64,000 nt of DNA from Flavobacteriales bacterium (GTDB lineage Bacteria > Bacteroidota > Bacteroidia > Flavobacteriales_D > Parvicellaceae). Positions 1 through 7,521 of this stretch are shown here, one piece after another (the first letter of the stretch is position 1; every line of letters begins with the position of its first letter). The stretch spans positions 62,001-126,000 of the forward strand of contig JAOASC010000033.1 of assembly GCA_025210295.1 (NCBI GenBank), written 5' to 3'. The notes under the pieces were generated by a model. The model ran no database searches, was not told the DNA's origin, and saw nothing but the letters and a program-made list of their open reading frames with translations. Both the position numbers and the translations under genes were made by a program.

Positions 1-2
1 AA

Positions 3-584
3 GTTGATTTATCGGTTTTTAACTTGGAAATTAATGATCCTGTAACGATAGAAATTAAGCATAAAAAAGGCTGCGTTCCTAAGGTCCTAAACCCTCAGGC
101 TCTTCAAGCTAAACCAACATTTAATTCTAAGAGCATTGCCATCTCTGAAGAAGGAATATTAACCTGGGAAACAACAGATGAACATGGCGTTTTACCTTAT
201 TATATACAACAATATAAATGGAATAAATGGGTAGATGTAGGAGAAGTAAAGGGAACAGGTGAGGCTAAATTGAATACTTATACCTATCAGGTCGATTTTG
301 TATATGGTGAAAATAAGTTTAGAGTGGTGCAAAAAATCGATGAACAACGCTTTAGAAAAACCAAAACAGTAACGATTGTATCGGATAGCCCCAAACTTAA
401 TTTTGTCTACAATAAAAAAAATAAAAAGGTCATTTTCTCTAATACTACAGCATACGAAATTCACGATAAATTTGGACAATTAGTAATGAGAGGGTACAAC
501 TCTCAAGCCGATGTAACGCACCTTACTAAAGATGATTATTATATCAGTTTTGATAATGTCACTGAGGTACTGGCTAAGCGATAG
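3..584 (+). CDS. Exported protein of unknown function, C-terminal part (5' end outside window)
   Basis: The reading frame is open to the left edge with sense codons before the first possible start (a TTG at 24), so I read this as the last roughly 194 residues of a longer protein. It is beta-rich. The last 60 residues (pattern YEIHDKFGQLVMRG, then DVTHLTKDDYYISFDN) resemble the core of a type A T9SS sorting domain, in which a structural element, a G-x-V turn and a final strand alternate, but the match is imperfect. The stop is followed after two bases by a small lipoprotein gene, so the two are probably co-transcribed. I do not recognise the family. A surface or periplasmic location is inference. 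Confidence 0.6.
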   Translation, partial: VDLSVFNLEINDPVTIEIKHKKGCVPKVLNPQALQAKPTFNSKSIAISEEGILTWETTDEHGVLPYYIQQYKWNKWVDVGEVKGTGEAKLNTYTYQVDFVYGENKFRVVQKIDEQRFRKTKTVTIVSDSPKLNFVYNKKNKKVIFSNTTAYEIHDKFGQLVMRGYNSQADVTHLTKDDYYISFDNVTEVLAKR

Positions 585-586
585 AA

Positions 587-775
587 ATGTTCAAACCAAT
601 TTTATTATTTCTATTTTTTGGGAGTTTGTTTTCCTGTAAGAATGAAGACCAACGAAAAATGTCTAGAGAAGTTATATTTATTGACGGCTCTGATAACACA
701 ATTGATACATCTTCAGGAGCAACAGCATTAGGAAGCCTTGACAACCTAAAAACAAAAGATAATAATGAGCACTAA
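587..775 (+). CDS. Small lipoprotein
   Basis: A 62-residue protein with a hydrophobic N-terminal signal ending in the lipobox LFSC at about residue 17. It would be cleaved and lipidated at that Cys by the signal peptidase II route. The mature part is only about 46 residues, polar and low in complexity (Asp, Asn, Ser, Thr), with no recognisable domain. It starts two bases after the stop of the preceding gene and its end overlaps the start of the next gene by 11 bases, so it sits inside a tight three-gene unit. The function is unknown. The short mature part leaves some doubt that it is a separate functional protein. Confidence 0.6.
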   Translation: MFKPILLFLFFGSLFSCKNEDQRKMSREVIFIDGSDNTIDTSSGATALGSLDNLKTKDNNEH

Positions 776-998
776 AAAAATAATCTGGATTCATTTCTTA
801 AGTTTTATGATCTTAAGTACTGTTTTATTTTTTTCTGCTGAGAAAATTTTGACTACTTATCTACCAGATGAACATAACGTTATCCTATGGATGGGCTTGA
901 TCATTTATGGTACGCTATTTCTCTTTTTATTAACCCTTTTATCTTTGGGAAGTATTTTGATTTATAGAAAAATAAAGAACAGATTAAACCAACCGTAA
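765..998 (+). CDS. Small two-helix membrane protein
   Basis: A 77-residue protein with two predicted membrane helices, at about residues 7-28 and 40-67, separated by a short polar loop (TYLPDEHN), with a basic C-terminal tail (YRKIKNRLNQP). The inside-positive pattern puts both ends in the cytoplasm. Its ATG lies inside the end of the preceding lipoprotein gene, with an 11-base overlap, which suggests translational coupling. It converges with the acyltransferase gene on the other strand after 22 bases, with no clear terminator hairpin between them. No family is recognised. Confidence 0.6.
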   Translation: MSTKKIIWIHFLSFMILSTVLFFSAEKILTTYLPDEHNVILWMGLIIYGTLFLFLLTLLSLGSILIYRKIKNRLNQP

Positions 999-1020
999 CC
1001 TTTTAAATACGATCAAAGAA

Positions 1021-2349
1021 TTATATCAAATCTAGTAAATATGCCCTGTTTTCCTTTACCGTTTTAAATTCAGGCGTTTTACTTAAAGCATTATACCTGA
1101 TTTTCCCTCTAGTTTTTAAGAAGATTTTCCAGTAGTTCCAGCTAAAGATGGCTGAAATAGGTAGGGTTGCTAAATACAAAACCCAAATATAATCGTCAGT
1201 TAACCAAGCAACAATAACGGTTTGAAAGGTCCAAAAAAGCTTAAAAAAGAGCACGCCAAAGGCCATTTTAAATGACCCATGAAATGTTTTGTCTTTAATT
1301 TTTGAATTGACAAACCAAACAGGAATTTTATAGGGAATGTAATTGTTTAACATTCCATAAATGTGGAAAGGAAGTCCAATAATTAAACCCAATACAGCTA
1401 AAAAGATCCCTCCAAAACTGTATTTTTCTTGATTAAATAACCAATATTTTAATCCTTTTTCTTTTGTATAATCGATTACAGATTTTGCTTTTTGGTTGAG
1501 TTGTTCTGCAACAGAAGAATCTTTTTCTATTGTATCTTCTATCTTGGCAATAAACTGCTTTTGAGCTTTAAACTTAGAGTATAGGGTGTCTCCCGATTCA
1601 TTGGCTGCATGATTAATCTGTTCAGGAAATAAGAATAACATTTCATGAATTGCTTCGTAGTAGTCCATTTTACGAACATCTAGCATTTCTTTGCTCATTC
1701 CTTTTCGAACTTCAGCCATGATGGTATCAATGGCTTTGTTTTCATTTTCAGCACGCAGGTCGTTATAATCGTTTAATCGAATAGGTTCTCCAAAATTGAT
1801 TAAAAACTCAGATTGAAAACCATCATAAACACTATAATTTAGTCCTACAGGAATGATGTGAATGTCTAATTCGTTATTGTATTTATCATCAGCACCATAA
1901 CCGATTCTTACTAACCCCTTTTTTAAGGGACGTAACGATTTTTGACCATTATGGTTTCCTTCTGGATAGATGATAATGATGTTATTCTTTTTCAGTAAGT
2001 CATAACATTCATTGAATGTTGGTTGGTTTCTTTCTACTGTATTTCCTCCATCACGTTGACGATAAATAGGCAACATGTAGATGCTACGAAATAACCAATT
2101 TAAAAATGGTTTTTGGAAAATATCGGCACGTGTTAGATAGTACGTATTATGCTTTCCAGAAACAGTTGTTAGAATTGGATCTAAGAACGCGTTTTGATGA
2201 TTGGTTGCAAACAAAATAGGTTTTTCACCATAGGGTACAGTTTCTATTTTATGGGCTTCATGCTTTCTATAAAAAGTATTAATACCTATTTTAACAAATA
2301 AGTAACCATAAATATATGTTCCCGTCCAATTTTTAAACCTCCCTATCAT
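1021..2349 (-). CDS. PlsC-like phospholipid/glycerol acyltransferase
   Basis: A 442-residue protein that probably transfers an acyl chain to a (lyso)phospholipid or glycerol-3-phosphate at the inner membrane. The acyltransferase block I is NHQNAFLD at about residues 50-57, where the gap between His and Asp is one residue longer than the common HX4D; this variant occurs in a Bacteroidota-rich LPLAT subfamily. Block III is YPEGNHNGQKSLRPLKKG at about residues 129-146. The C-terminal third carries three or four hydrophobic segments (about 310-335 and 365-405) that plain PlsC lacks. It follows pheT on the same strand after 10 bases, so the two are probably co-transcribed. The exact acyl acceptor cannot be told from sequence. 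Confidence 0.85.
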   Translation of the reverse strand: MIGRFKNWTGTYIYGYLFVKIGINTFYRKHEAHKIETVPYGEKPILFATNHQNAFLDPILTTVSGKHNTYYLTRADIFQKPFLNWLFRSIYMLPIYRQRDGGNTVERNQPTFNECYDLLKKNNIIIIYPEGNHNGQKSLRPLKKGLVRIGYGADDKYNNELDIHIIPVGLNYSVYDGFQSEFLINFGEPIRLNDYNDLRAENENKAIDTIMAEVRKGMSKEMLDVRKMDYYEAIHEMLFLFPEQINHAANESGDTLYSKFKAQKQFIAKIEDTIEKDSSVAEQLNQKAKSVIDYTKEKGLKYWLFNQEKYSFGGIFLAVLGLIIGLPFHIYGMLNNYIPYKIPVWFVNSKIKDKTFHGSFKMAFGVLFFKLFWTFQTVIVAWLTDDYIWVLYLATLPISAIFSWNYWKIFLKTRGKIRYNALSKTPEFKTVKENRAYLLDLI

Positions 2350-2359
2350 AATCGAAAAC

Positions 2360-4801
2360 TTATCTTAATTCTGCATTTAATTGATCAATGATTGATGCTT
2401 GTATTTTGTGCATAACCTTGTCGATTTCCTTATCTTTTAAGGTTTTATTTTCGTCTTGTAATTTAAAACGAACAGCATAAGATTTTTTCCCTTTTTCCAT
2501 GTTTTTCCCCTTGTAAACATCAAATAGAGAAACCTCTTTTAATAACTTACGATCACATTTTTTAGCTATTGTTTCAATTTCTTCAAAAGTAATATTATCG
2601 TCTAATAATAAAGACAAGTCTCTTTTAACTGCTGGGAATTTAGTCAGTTCTTTAAACTTAACCTTATTCATTACAATTAAGCTTAAAACAACATCCCAAT
2701 TAATTAAGGCCACAAATACATCGTTTCTTAACCCAAAATGGCTTTTAATGTCTTTTCTAATCCAACCAATATCAGCTACTTTTTTCTTCGCAATTTTATA
2801 GGTTAAACCATCTTCTAATAAAGGGTTATCTGTAGCAGTAGTGTTGCCATTCTTAAAAATACCTAAGCGGTTTAATAACCCTTCGGTTATCCCTTTAATA
2901 TTGTAGAAACTTACTTTCTCATTATTTCCATTCCAAACCTCTTCCTGAACGTTTCCACTAATAATAATTGATAAATGCTGCTCTTCGTTAAATCCACTTT
3001 CAAACTTTTGATATACCTTACCAAATTCAAAGAGTTTTACATTCTCAGAACCGTGATTTTGGTTTAAACGAACAGCTTCTAGACCGTTAAATAAAAGTGT
3101 TTGGCGCATGACATCCAATTCAGAACTTAACGGATTAAGCATTTTAACAGAAAACTCTTCTTTAATGTTGTCACTTTTAGCTACAGCAACATAATCGGAT
3201 TTTGTTAAAGAATTGGACATGGCTTCAAAATAACCAACACTTGATAACCAATCAGAAATGTAGTTTTGGTGCTTTTCTTTATCTAATTGTGGTCGGTAGG
3301 ATAATGAAGTATTTAGTTTTTCAGGAATAGGAACATTGTTAAACCCATAAATTCTTAAGACTTCCTCAGCAATATCAGCTTCACGTTGTACATCTACTCT
3401 GTAGGCTGGTACTTCTAAATCTAAAGTTGCCCCATTTGAAGCCATAACTTTAATCTCTAAATACGATAAAATAGCCTCAATCTCATTTTCCTTAAAATCA
3501 ACGCCACATAACGTTGAAATTCGATCTTTATTTACGGAGAATTTAAAATTTTCAATTGGGTTAGGGTAGATGTCTGTAATTTCAGAAGCAATAGTACCTC
3601 CAGCAATTTCTTGAATCAATAAAGCTGCTCTTTTTAACGCTTCAACAGTAAGATTAGGATCGATTCCTCTTTCAAAACGGAAAGAAGCATCTGTATTTAA
3701 ACCATGTCTTTTTGCTGTTTTTCGAACACTTACAGGGTTAAAGTAGGCACTTTCTAAAAACACATTCGTTGTTTCTTCTGTAATACCAGATTTTAGTCCA
3801 CCAAAAACACCTGCAATACACATCCCCTCTTTAGCGTTATTGATCATTAAATCATCTTGGTGTAGGGCACGTTCGTTTTCATCTAATGTTGTAAATTGAG
3901 TATCAGCAGCTAATGTTTTTACCACAACTTTTTTTCCTTCAATTTTATCTGCGTCGAAAGCGTGTAATGGTTGCCCATATTCATGTAAAACAAAGTTGGT
4001 GATGTCTACAACATTATTAATAGGAGCCAAGTCAATAGCTTTTAAACGGTTTTGCAACCACTCTGGAGATTCTTCTATTTTAACACCACTAATCGAAACA
4101 CCACAATAACGTGGACAAGCTTCAGTATTTTCAACTTGAACTTCGATGGGTAAATTGTTGTTTTGAATTTTGAAATTAGAAACATCAGGCCAATTCAATT
4201 CAGTATCTTTTGTTGCAATACCTTTAAATTTAAAAGCGGCTAATATGTCTCTTGCAACTCCAATATGCCCCATTGCATCAGCCCTGTTGGGTGTTAAACC
4301 AATCTCTATTTGCGTATCTTTTTCAATTTTAAAATATTCTGGAGCTGGAGTTCCAGGCACAGCATCATTGTCTAACACCATAATCCCTTCGTGTGCTCCT
4401 CCAAAACCTATTTCGTCTGGCCCACAAATCATCCCCAGCGATTCTACTCCTCTAATCTTTGATTTTTTAATTTTAAAAGCTTCCCCTTCTGCTGTATATA
4501 AAGTTGTTCCAGGTACTGCAACAACAACCTTTTGTCCTACAGCTACATTGGGTGCTCCACAAACAATTTGTTGTGGTTCTCCCCCTACATTTACTGTGGT
4601 TACATTTAAACGATCAGCTCCTGGATGCTTTTCTTTGGTTAATACTTCACCAATAACTAAGCCCTCAAGCCCTCCTTTTATACTAACATGGTCAGCTGTT
4701 TTTTCGACTTCCAGCCCTGTATCTGTTAGGATTTCAGCAACAGTAACAGCATCTAAATCTGTAGAAATATATTGTTTAAGCCAATTGAATGAAACTTTCA
4801 T
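2360..4801 (-). CDS. pheT: Phenylalanine--tRNA ligase beta subunit
   Basis: An 813-residue protein, full length for a bacterial PheT. With PheS it forms the alpha2-beta2 enzyme that charges tRNA-Phe. In order it has an N-terminal tRNA-binding OB fold (about 40-150, with GEVLTKEKHPGADRLNV), the B3/B4 editing region (about 215-395, with RFERGID), the B5 domain (about 405-480), the catalytic-like core, and the C-terminal FDX-ACB anticodon-binding domain (about 718-810, with FPAVKRDLSLLLDD). pheS is not adjacent here; split pheS and pheT loci occur in Bacteroidota. The gene has its own candidate promoter and leads into the acyltransferase gene. Confidence 0.97.
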   Translation of the reverse strand: MKVSFNWLKQYISTDLDAVTVAEILTDTGLEVEKTADHVSIKGGLEGLVIGEVLTKEKHPGADRLNVTTVNVGGEPQQIVCGAPNVAVGQKVVVAVPGTTLYTAEGEAFKIKKSKIRGVESLGMICGPDEIGFGGAHEGIMVLDNDAVPGTPAPEYFKIEKDTQIEIGLTPNRADAMGHIGVARDILAAFKFKGIATKDTELNWPDVSNFKIQNNNLPIEVQVENTEACPRYCGVSISGVKIEESPEWLQNRLKAIDLAPINNVVDITNFVLHEYGQPLHAFDADKIEGKKVVVKTLAADTQFTTLDENERALHQDDLMINNAKEGMCIAGVFGGLKSGITEETTNVFLESAYFNPVSVRKTAKRHGLNTDASFRFERGIDPNLTVEALKRAALLIQEIAGGTIASEITDIYPNPIENFKFSVNKDRISTLCGVDFKENEIEAILSYLEIKVMASNGATLDLEVPAYRVDVQREADIAEEVLRIYGFNNVPIPEKLNTSLSYRPQLDKEKHQNYISDWLSSVGYFEAMSNSLTKSDYVAVAKSDNIKEEFSVKMLNPLSSELDVMRQTLLFNGLEAVRLNQNHGSENVKLFEFGKVYQKFESGFNEEQHLSIIISGNVQEEVWNGNNEKVSFYNIKGITEGLLNRLGIFKNGNTTATDNPLLEDGLTYKIAKKKVADIGWIRKDIKSHFGLRNDVFVALINWDVVLSLIVMNKVKFKELTKFPAVKRDLSLLLDDNITFEEIETIAKKCDRKLLKEVSLFDVYKGKNMEKGKKSYAVRFKLQDENKTLKDKEIDKVMHKIQASIIDQLNAELR

Positions 4802-4828
4802 ATTCTTATTTTAAAAAAATCGTAGCTG

Positions 4829-4860
4829 CAAAAATAGTTTTTTATCTTGACTATTACCAA
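4829..4860 (-). promoter_or_regulatory. Candidate pheT promoter (Bacteroidota type)
   Basis: On the minus strand, TATTTTTG (4836-4829) matches the Bacteroidota -7 consensus TAnnTTTG. A TTGG (4860-4857) lies about 21 bases further upstream as the -33 element. The expected start of transcription is about 20 bases before the pheT ATG. This is a motif match only. Confidence 0.5.
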
Positions 4861-4994
4861 TGAAGTTGTTTAAAGTCCCTTTTTAATCAAGCATCCTTTT
4901 CGTTTACATAGTATAATGGACAATTGTTCTTAATTTGAACTAGAACAGTTTTGAAGAAAAATAAAGAATTTCATTAAATTAACAAATGAAGCTC

Positions 4995-5011
4995 TTTAGA
5001 ATGATTCTAAA
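4995..5011. promoter_or_regulatory. 7-1-7 palindrome resembling a PerR/Fur-family operator
   Basis: TTTAGAATGATTCTAAA is a perfect 8-base inverted repeat around a single central G. Its 15-base core TTAGAATGATTCTAA has the 7-1-7 layout of Fur-superfamily boxes and differs from the PerR consensus TTATAATnATTATAA only at one symmetric position per arm. It overlaps the expected -33 region of the bacilliredoxin promoter, where a bound regulator would block transcription. Operator function is inferred from geometry and context. Confidence 0.45.
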
Positions 5012-5016
5012 ATCGC

Positions 5017-5024
5017 TATTTTTG
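5017..5024 (+). promoter_or_regulatory. Candidate -7 element for the bacilliredoxin gene
   Basis: TATTTTTG matches TAnnTTTG exactly and lies 34 bases before the ATG. The expected -33 position, 19-21 bases upstream, falls inside the palindrome at 4995-5011. The purine-rich stretch AAAGAAATAGAAT just before the ATG is typical of weak Bacteroidota translation starts. Confidence 0.5.
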
Positions 5025-5058
5025 TAAAGCGTAAATTTAAAAATTAAAGAAATAGAAT

Positions 5059-5469
5059 ATGTATCCACCAGAATTAGTAGCCCCAATGAAAGCAGAGTTA
5101 GTAAACTCTGGATATGAAGATGTAACAACAACCGATACTGTTGATCAGTATTTAAATGGAGAAGGAACTACTTTTGTAGTGATTAACTCTGTTTGTGGTT
5201 GTGCAGCATCAAATGCACGTCCTGCAGCTAAAATGGCTAAAGAAAATGCTAAAACACCAGATAACTTTATTACAGTATTTGCTGGTGTTGATGGTGAGGC
5301 TGTAAACCAAGTAAGAAAGTACTGTTTACCTTATCCTCCATCGTCGCCAAGTATGGCCTTATTTAAAGACGGTCAATTAGTTCATTTTGTTGAAAGACAT
5401 CATATTGAAGGGGTTTCTGCAGAAATGATTGCGGAAAATATCACCGCTGCTTTTGATGAATTTTGTTAA
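5059..5469 (+). CDS. Bacilliredoxin (BrxA/BrxB, YphP/YqiW family)
   Basis: A 136-residue thioredoxin-fold protein of the former DUF1094 family. The active-site CGC motif is at residues 46-48 (NSVCGCAASNARPA), the place where bacilliredoxins carry Cys-x-Cys. They remove bacillithiol from S-bacillithiolated proteins in oxidative stress, and the family is widespread in Bacteroidota. The length matches the family (about 137-145). It is a single-gene unit: about 260 bases of upstream DNA hold a -7 box and a PerR/Fur-like palindrome, and a hairpin terminator follows the stop. Whether this organism uses bacillithiol or another low-molecular-weight thiol cannot be seen here. The family call is firm. 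Confidence 0.93.
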   Translation: MYPPELVAPMKAELVNSGYEDVTTTDTVDQYLNGEGTTFVVINSVCGCAASNARPAAKMAKENAKTPDNFITVFAGVDGEAVNQVRKYCLPYPPSSPSMALFKDGQLVHFVERHHIEGVSAEMIAENITAAFDEFC

Positions 5470-5484
5470 TTAAAGCACTAAAAT

Positions 5485-5519
5485 AAAAAAGCCAATCTTC
5501 AATAAGATTGGCTTTTTTT
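5485..5519. terminator. Bidirectional intrinsic terminator
   Basis: AAGCCAATCTT and AAGATTGGCTT form an 11-base perfect stem around CAATA, flanked by an A-run on the left and a T-run on the right. It can therefore end the bacilliredoxin transcript on the plus strand and the barrel-protein transcript (gene at 5532-6362) on the minus strand. Confidence 0.9.
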
Positions 5520-5531
5520 ATGCTTTTAATT

Positions 5532-6362
5532 TTATAAACTTCCAAAGGTTAAACCTACAGTAAAAGGTGTAAGCGTTGGTGCCTTATTATCTTCAAATAA
5601 TGAAGTAAATGAGTAACGGCCAAATAACCCAATATCTCCAAAAGAGACTCTTGCAACAGCATCCAGCTTAAAAGGATTAACATTGTAATCATCCCTTACT
5701 TTATTTTTATACTTGGTTCCATCAACAGCATATTTAGATTTTGTTAATGCACCAATATTATAACCAGCAATAGCTCCTACTTGTACATTTACCACTTTTT
5801 TATCTAAGTTTCCTAATCTAAATCCTAATAGTACGGGCACCTGTAAGTAGGTTGTTCTTAATTTATACTTATCGTAGGTTACAGAACTGTCTACCACAAA
5901 CAGTACGGTGTCGTTTTGAGTAGAAAGCATTTGTTGTTTATCTTTAAAGTGGTATTTATTCCAATCTAATCCAATTCCTGGCGAAAAATAAACACGTTTA
6001 TTAAATAAATCTAGCCCTCTAAGCATAAAGTCAAATCCTAGAGATTTTGAACGGCTATAATCCAATTCCATAGCTTGATATGGAGAGGGTAACCCAATTT
6101 GATTATTGTGTAAATAACCATTTGCTCCAATGTGGAAAGTTCCAACCATTGCCCACTCATCATCTTCTTCCTCGTCTGCTTTATCGATATCTAAAGAGTC
6201 TAAAAAGTCTTCTTCATTATCTGAAATGATGATGATTTTGGTTTTTCCCAACATGATTTTTGAAGTATCAGCAGGCTGAGGTGAATTTGTTGTATCTGTT
6301 TGAGCCAAGAATGAAATGAGTATAAAACTCATAATGGCCGTTAAAAAGTATTTAGTTTTCAT
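5532..6362 (-). CDS. Outer membrane beta-barrel protein (PorT-like)
   Basis: A 276-residue protein with an N-terminal signal peptide (about 1-20, ending SFLAQ). Then comes a very acidic linker at about residues 47-70 (a run of Asp/Glu around DKADEEEDDEW) and a barrel-type domain of alternating strands to the end (last residues FTVGLTFGSL). The layout fits the PorT/OMP_b-brl family of small Bacteroidota outer-membrane proteins. The acidic periplasmic linker might bind cations or partner proteins, but that is inference. It stands alone between recR upstream and the shared terminator at 5485-5519 downstream. Its specific role is unknown. Confidence 0.75.
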   Translation of the reverse strand: MKTKYFLTAIMSFILISFLAQTDTTNSPQPADTSKIMLGKTKIIIISDNEEDFLDSLDIDKADEEEDDEWAMVGTFHIGANGYLHNNQIGLPSPYQAMELDYSRSKSLGFDFMLRGLDLFNKRVYFSPGIGLDWNKYHFKDKQQMLSTQNDTVLFVVDSSVTYDKYKLRTTYLQVPVLLGFRLGNLDKKVVNVQVGAIAGYNIGALTKSKYAVDGTKYKNKVRDDYNVNPFKLDAVARVSFGDIGLFGRYSFTSLFEDNKAPTLTPFTVGLTFGSL

Positions 6363-6469
6363 ATCGTTTGTTTTAAAAAATTGTTCAGTTTTTCTCGTAC
6401 GATTTGATGGTAAGACGATAAAGCTTTCATTTTGTTACACAAAAAAATAAAATAGTTGTTGATGGAGTT

Positions 6470-7087
6470 TTATTTCGAGAGGCTGCTTTCAAATAAAGAG
6501 CGGTGCAATATCGAACGGCCCAATGTAATTTCATCAGTATATTCTAATTCATTTCCTATTCCTATTCCACGAGCGATAACACTTACTTTTACATTAGCTT
6601 CACTCAATTTTCTAAACAAATAAAAATTGGTCGTATCTCCTTCCATAGTGGCACTTAATGCCAAGATGACTTCTTTTACTTCCTCTTGAAGGGCTCTAGC
6701 TACTAATTCTTCAATGTTTAAATCGTCTGGACCTATTCCATCCATAGGAGATATTATTCCACCTAAGACGTGATAATAACCGCGATATTGTTGTGTCGAT
6801 TCTATAGCTAAAATATCTCGAATATCTTGTACTACACAAATTAACCCTTTATCTCTGGTTTCATTGGAGCATATATGACAAAGTTCTGAATCGGAAATGT
6901 TAAAACATTGTTTACAAAAATTTATTTCATTTCGCAGTTTAGAAAAAGAATCGGAAAATTGCTGAACTTCTTCTTTACTTTGATTGAGTAAATGCAAAAC
7001 CAAACGAAGCGCGGTTCTTTTACCTACACCAGGTAAAGAAGCCATTTGTTCTACAGCATCATTCAACAATTTTGATTTAAAATCCAT
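6470..7087 (-). CDS. recR: Recombination mediator protein RecR
   Basis: A 205-residue protein, the usual RecR length. With RecO it helps load RecA at gaps in DNA. It has an N-terminal helix-hairpin-helix (MASLPGVGKRTALRLVLHLL), a four-Cys zinc finger (Cys58, Cys61, Cys70, Cys73), a Toprim domain at about residues 80-175 (VVQDIRDILAIE), and the C-terminal Walker-B-like tail with YTDEITLGRSI. It has its own candidate promoter about 20 bases upstream. The neighbouring genes (a barrel protein and a DUF427 protein) have no obvious functional link. Confidence 0.97.
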   Translation of the reverse strand: MDFKSKLLNDAVEQMASLPGVGKRTALRLVLHLLNQSKEEVQQFSDSFSKLRNEINFCKQCFNISDSELCHICSNETRDKGLICVVQDIRDILAIESTQQYRGYYHVLGGIISPMDGIGPDDLNIEELVARALQEEVKEVILALSATMEGDTTNFYLFRKLSEANVKVSVIARGIGIGNELEYTDEITLGRSILHRSLFESSLSK

Positions 7088-7107
7088 GTTCTTAACGAAT
7101 TGATGTA

Positions 7108-7134
7108 CAAATGTAGACTATTTTTTAGAGGCAA
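7108..7134 (-). promoter_or_regulatory. Candidate recR promoter
   Basis: On the minus strand, TACATTTG (7115-7108) matches TAnnTTTG exactly. A TTGC (7134-7131) lies 16 bases upstream as a possible -33. The -7 box is about 20 bases before the recR ATG. This is a motif match only. Confidence 0.4.
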
Positions 7135-7178
7135 TAGTGGGTGTTGAAAAAATGTTTGAAACGTTTAATTGTTGATAC

Positions 7179-7457
7179 TTATTGAACCTCCACACCTCTC
7201 CAAAAAGCGACATAACCTTCAATAGACTTCGCCAATTGTGAGGTTTTAGGATAATACCAAGCAGCATTTTCATTGGTTTTACCATCTACAACGATATGAT
7301 AATAAGAAGCTTCTCCTTTCCAATGACAAGTAGAATGTAAATCACTTTTGATAAAAAATTCTTGTTTGATAGCATCTGCTGGAAAATATTGGTTGCCCTC
7401 AATATTAATGGTTTGATTACTTTCTGCGATTACTGTATTATTCCAAATGGCTTGCAT
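7179..7457 (-). CDS. DUF427 domain-containing protein
   Basis: A 92-residue single-domain protein. The pattern IWNNTVIAES, ... YFPADAI, ... TCHWKGEASYYHI ... AAWYYP, and GYVAFWRGVEV is that of the DUF427 fold, a small beta-barrel often found alone or next to redox or stress genes. The conserved central segment with C-H-W-K-G is intact. The length is typical of the single-domain form. It lies 64 bases downstream of selO on the same strand, so it is probably co-transcribed with it. The biochemical function of DUF427 proteins is not established. Confidence 0.9.
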   Translation of the reverse strand: MQAIWNNTVIAESNQTINIEGNQYFPADAIKQEFFIKSDLHSTCHWKGEASYYHIVVDGKTNENAAWYYPKTSQLAKSIEGYVAFWRGVEVQ

Positions 7458-7521
7458 AATGAATGATATTTAGTGGATAAAAATGTTATTGATTAGTCAA
7501 CAAATTATTTATTCCTGACAA

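Noticed and set aside
2170-2210. One-residue-longer spacing in the acyltransferase block I
   Set aside because: As far as I recall, this spacing is usual in the Bacteroidota-rich LPLAT subfamily, so it does not indicate loss of activity.
4170-4814. A 214-codon open frame antisense to the start of pheT
   Set aside because: It lies wholly over a certain gene in the opposite direction, and its composition (Ser, Pro, Thr, Ile rich) is that of a shadow frame.
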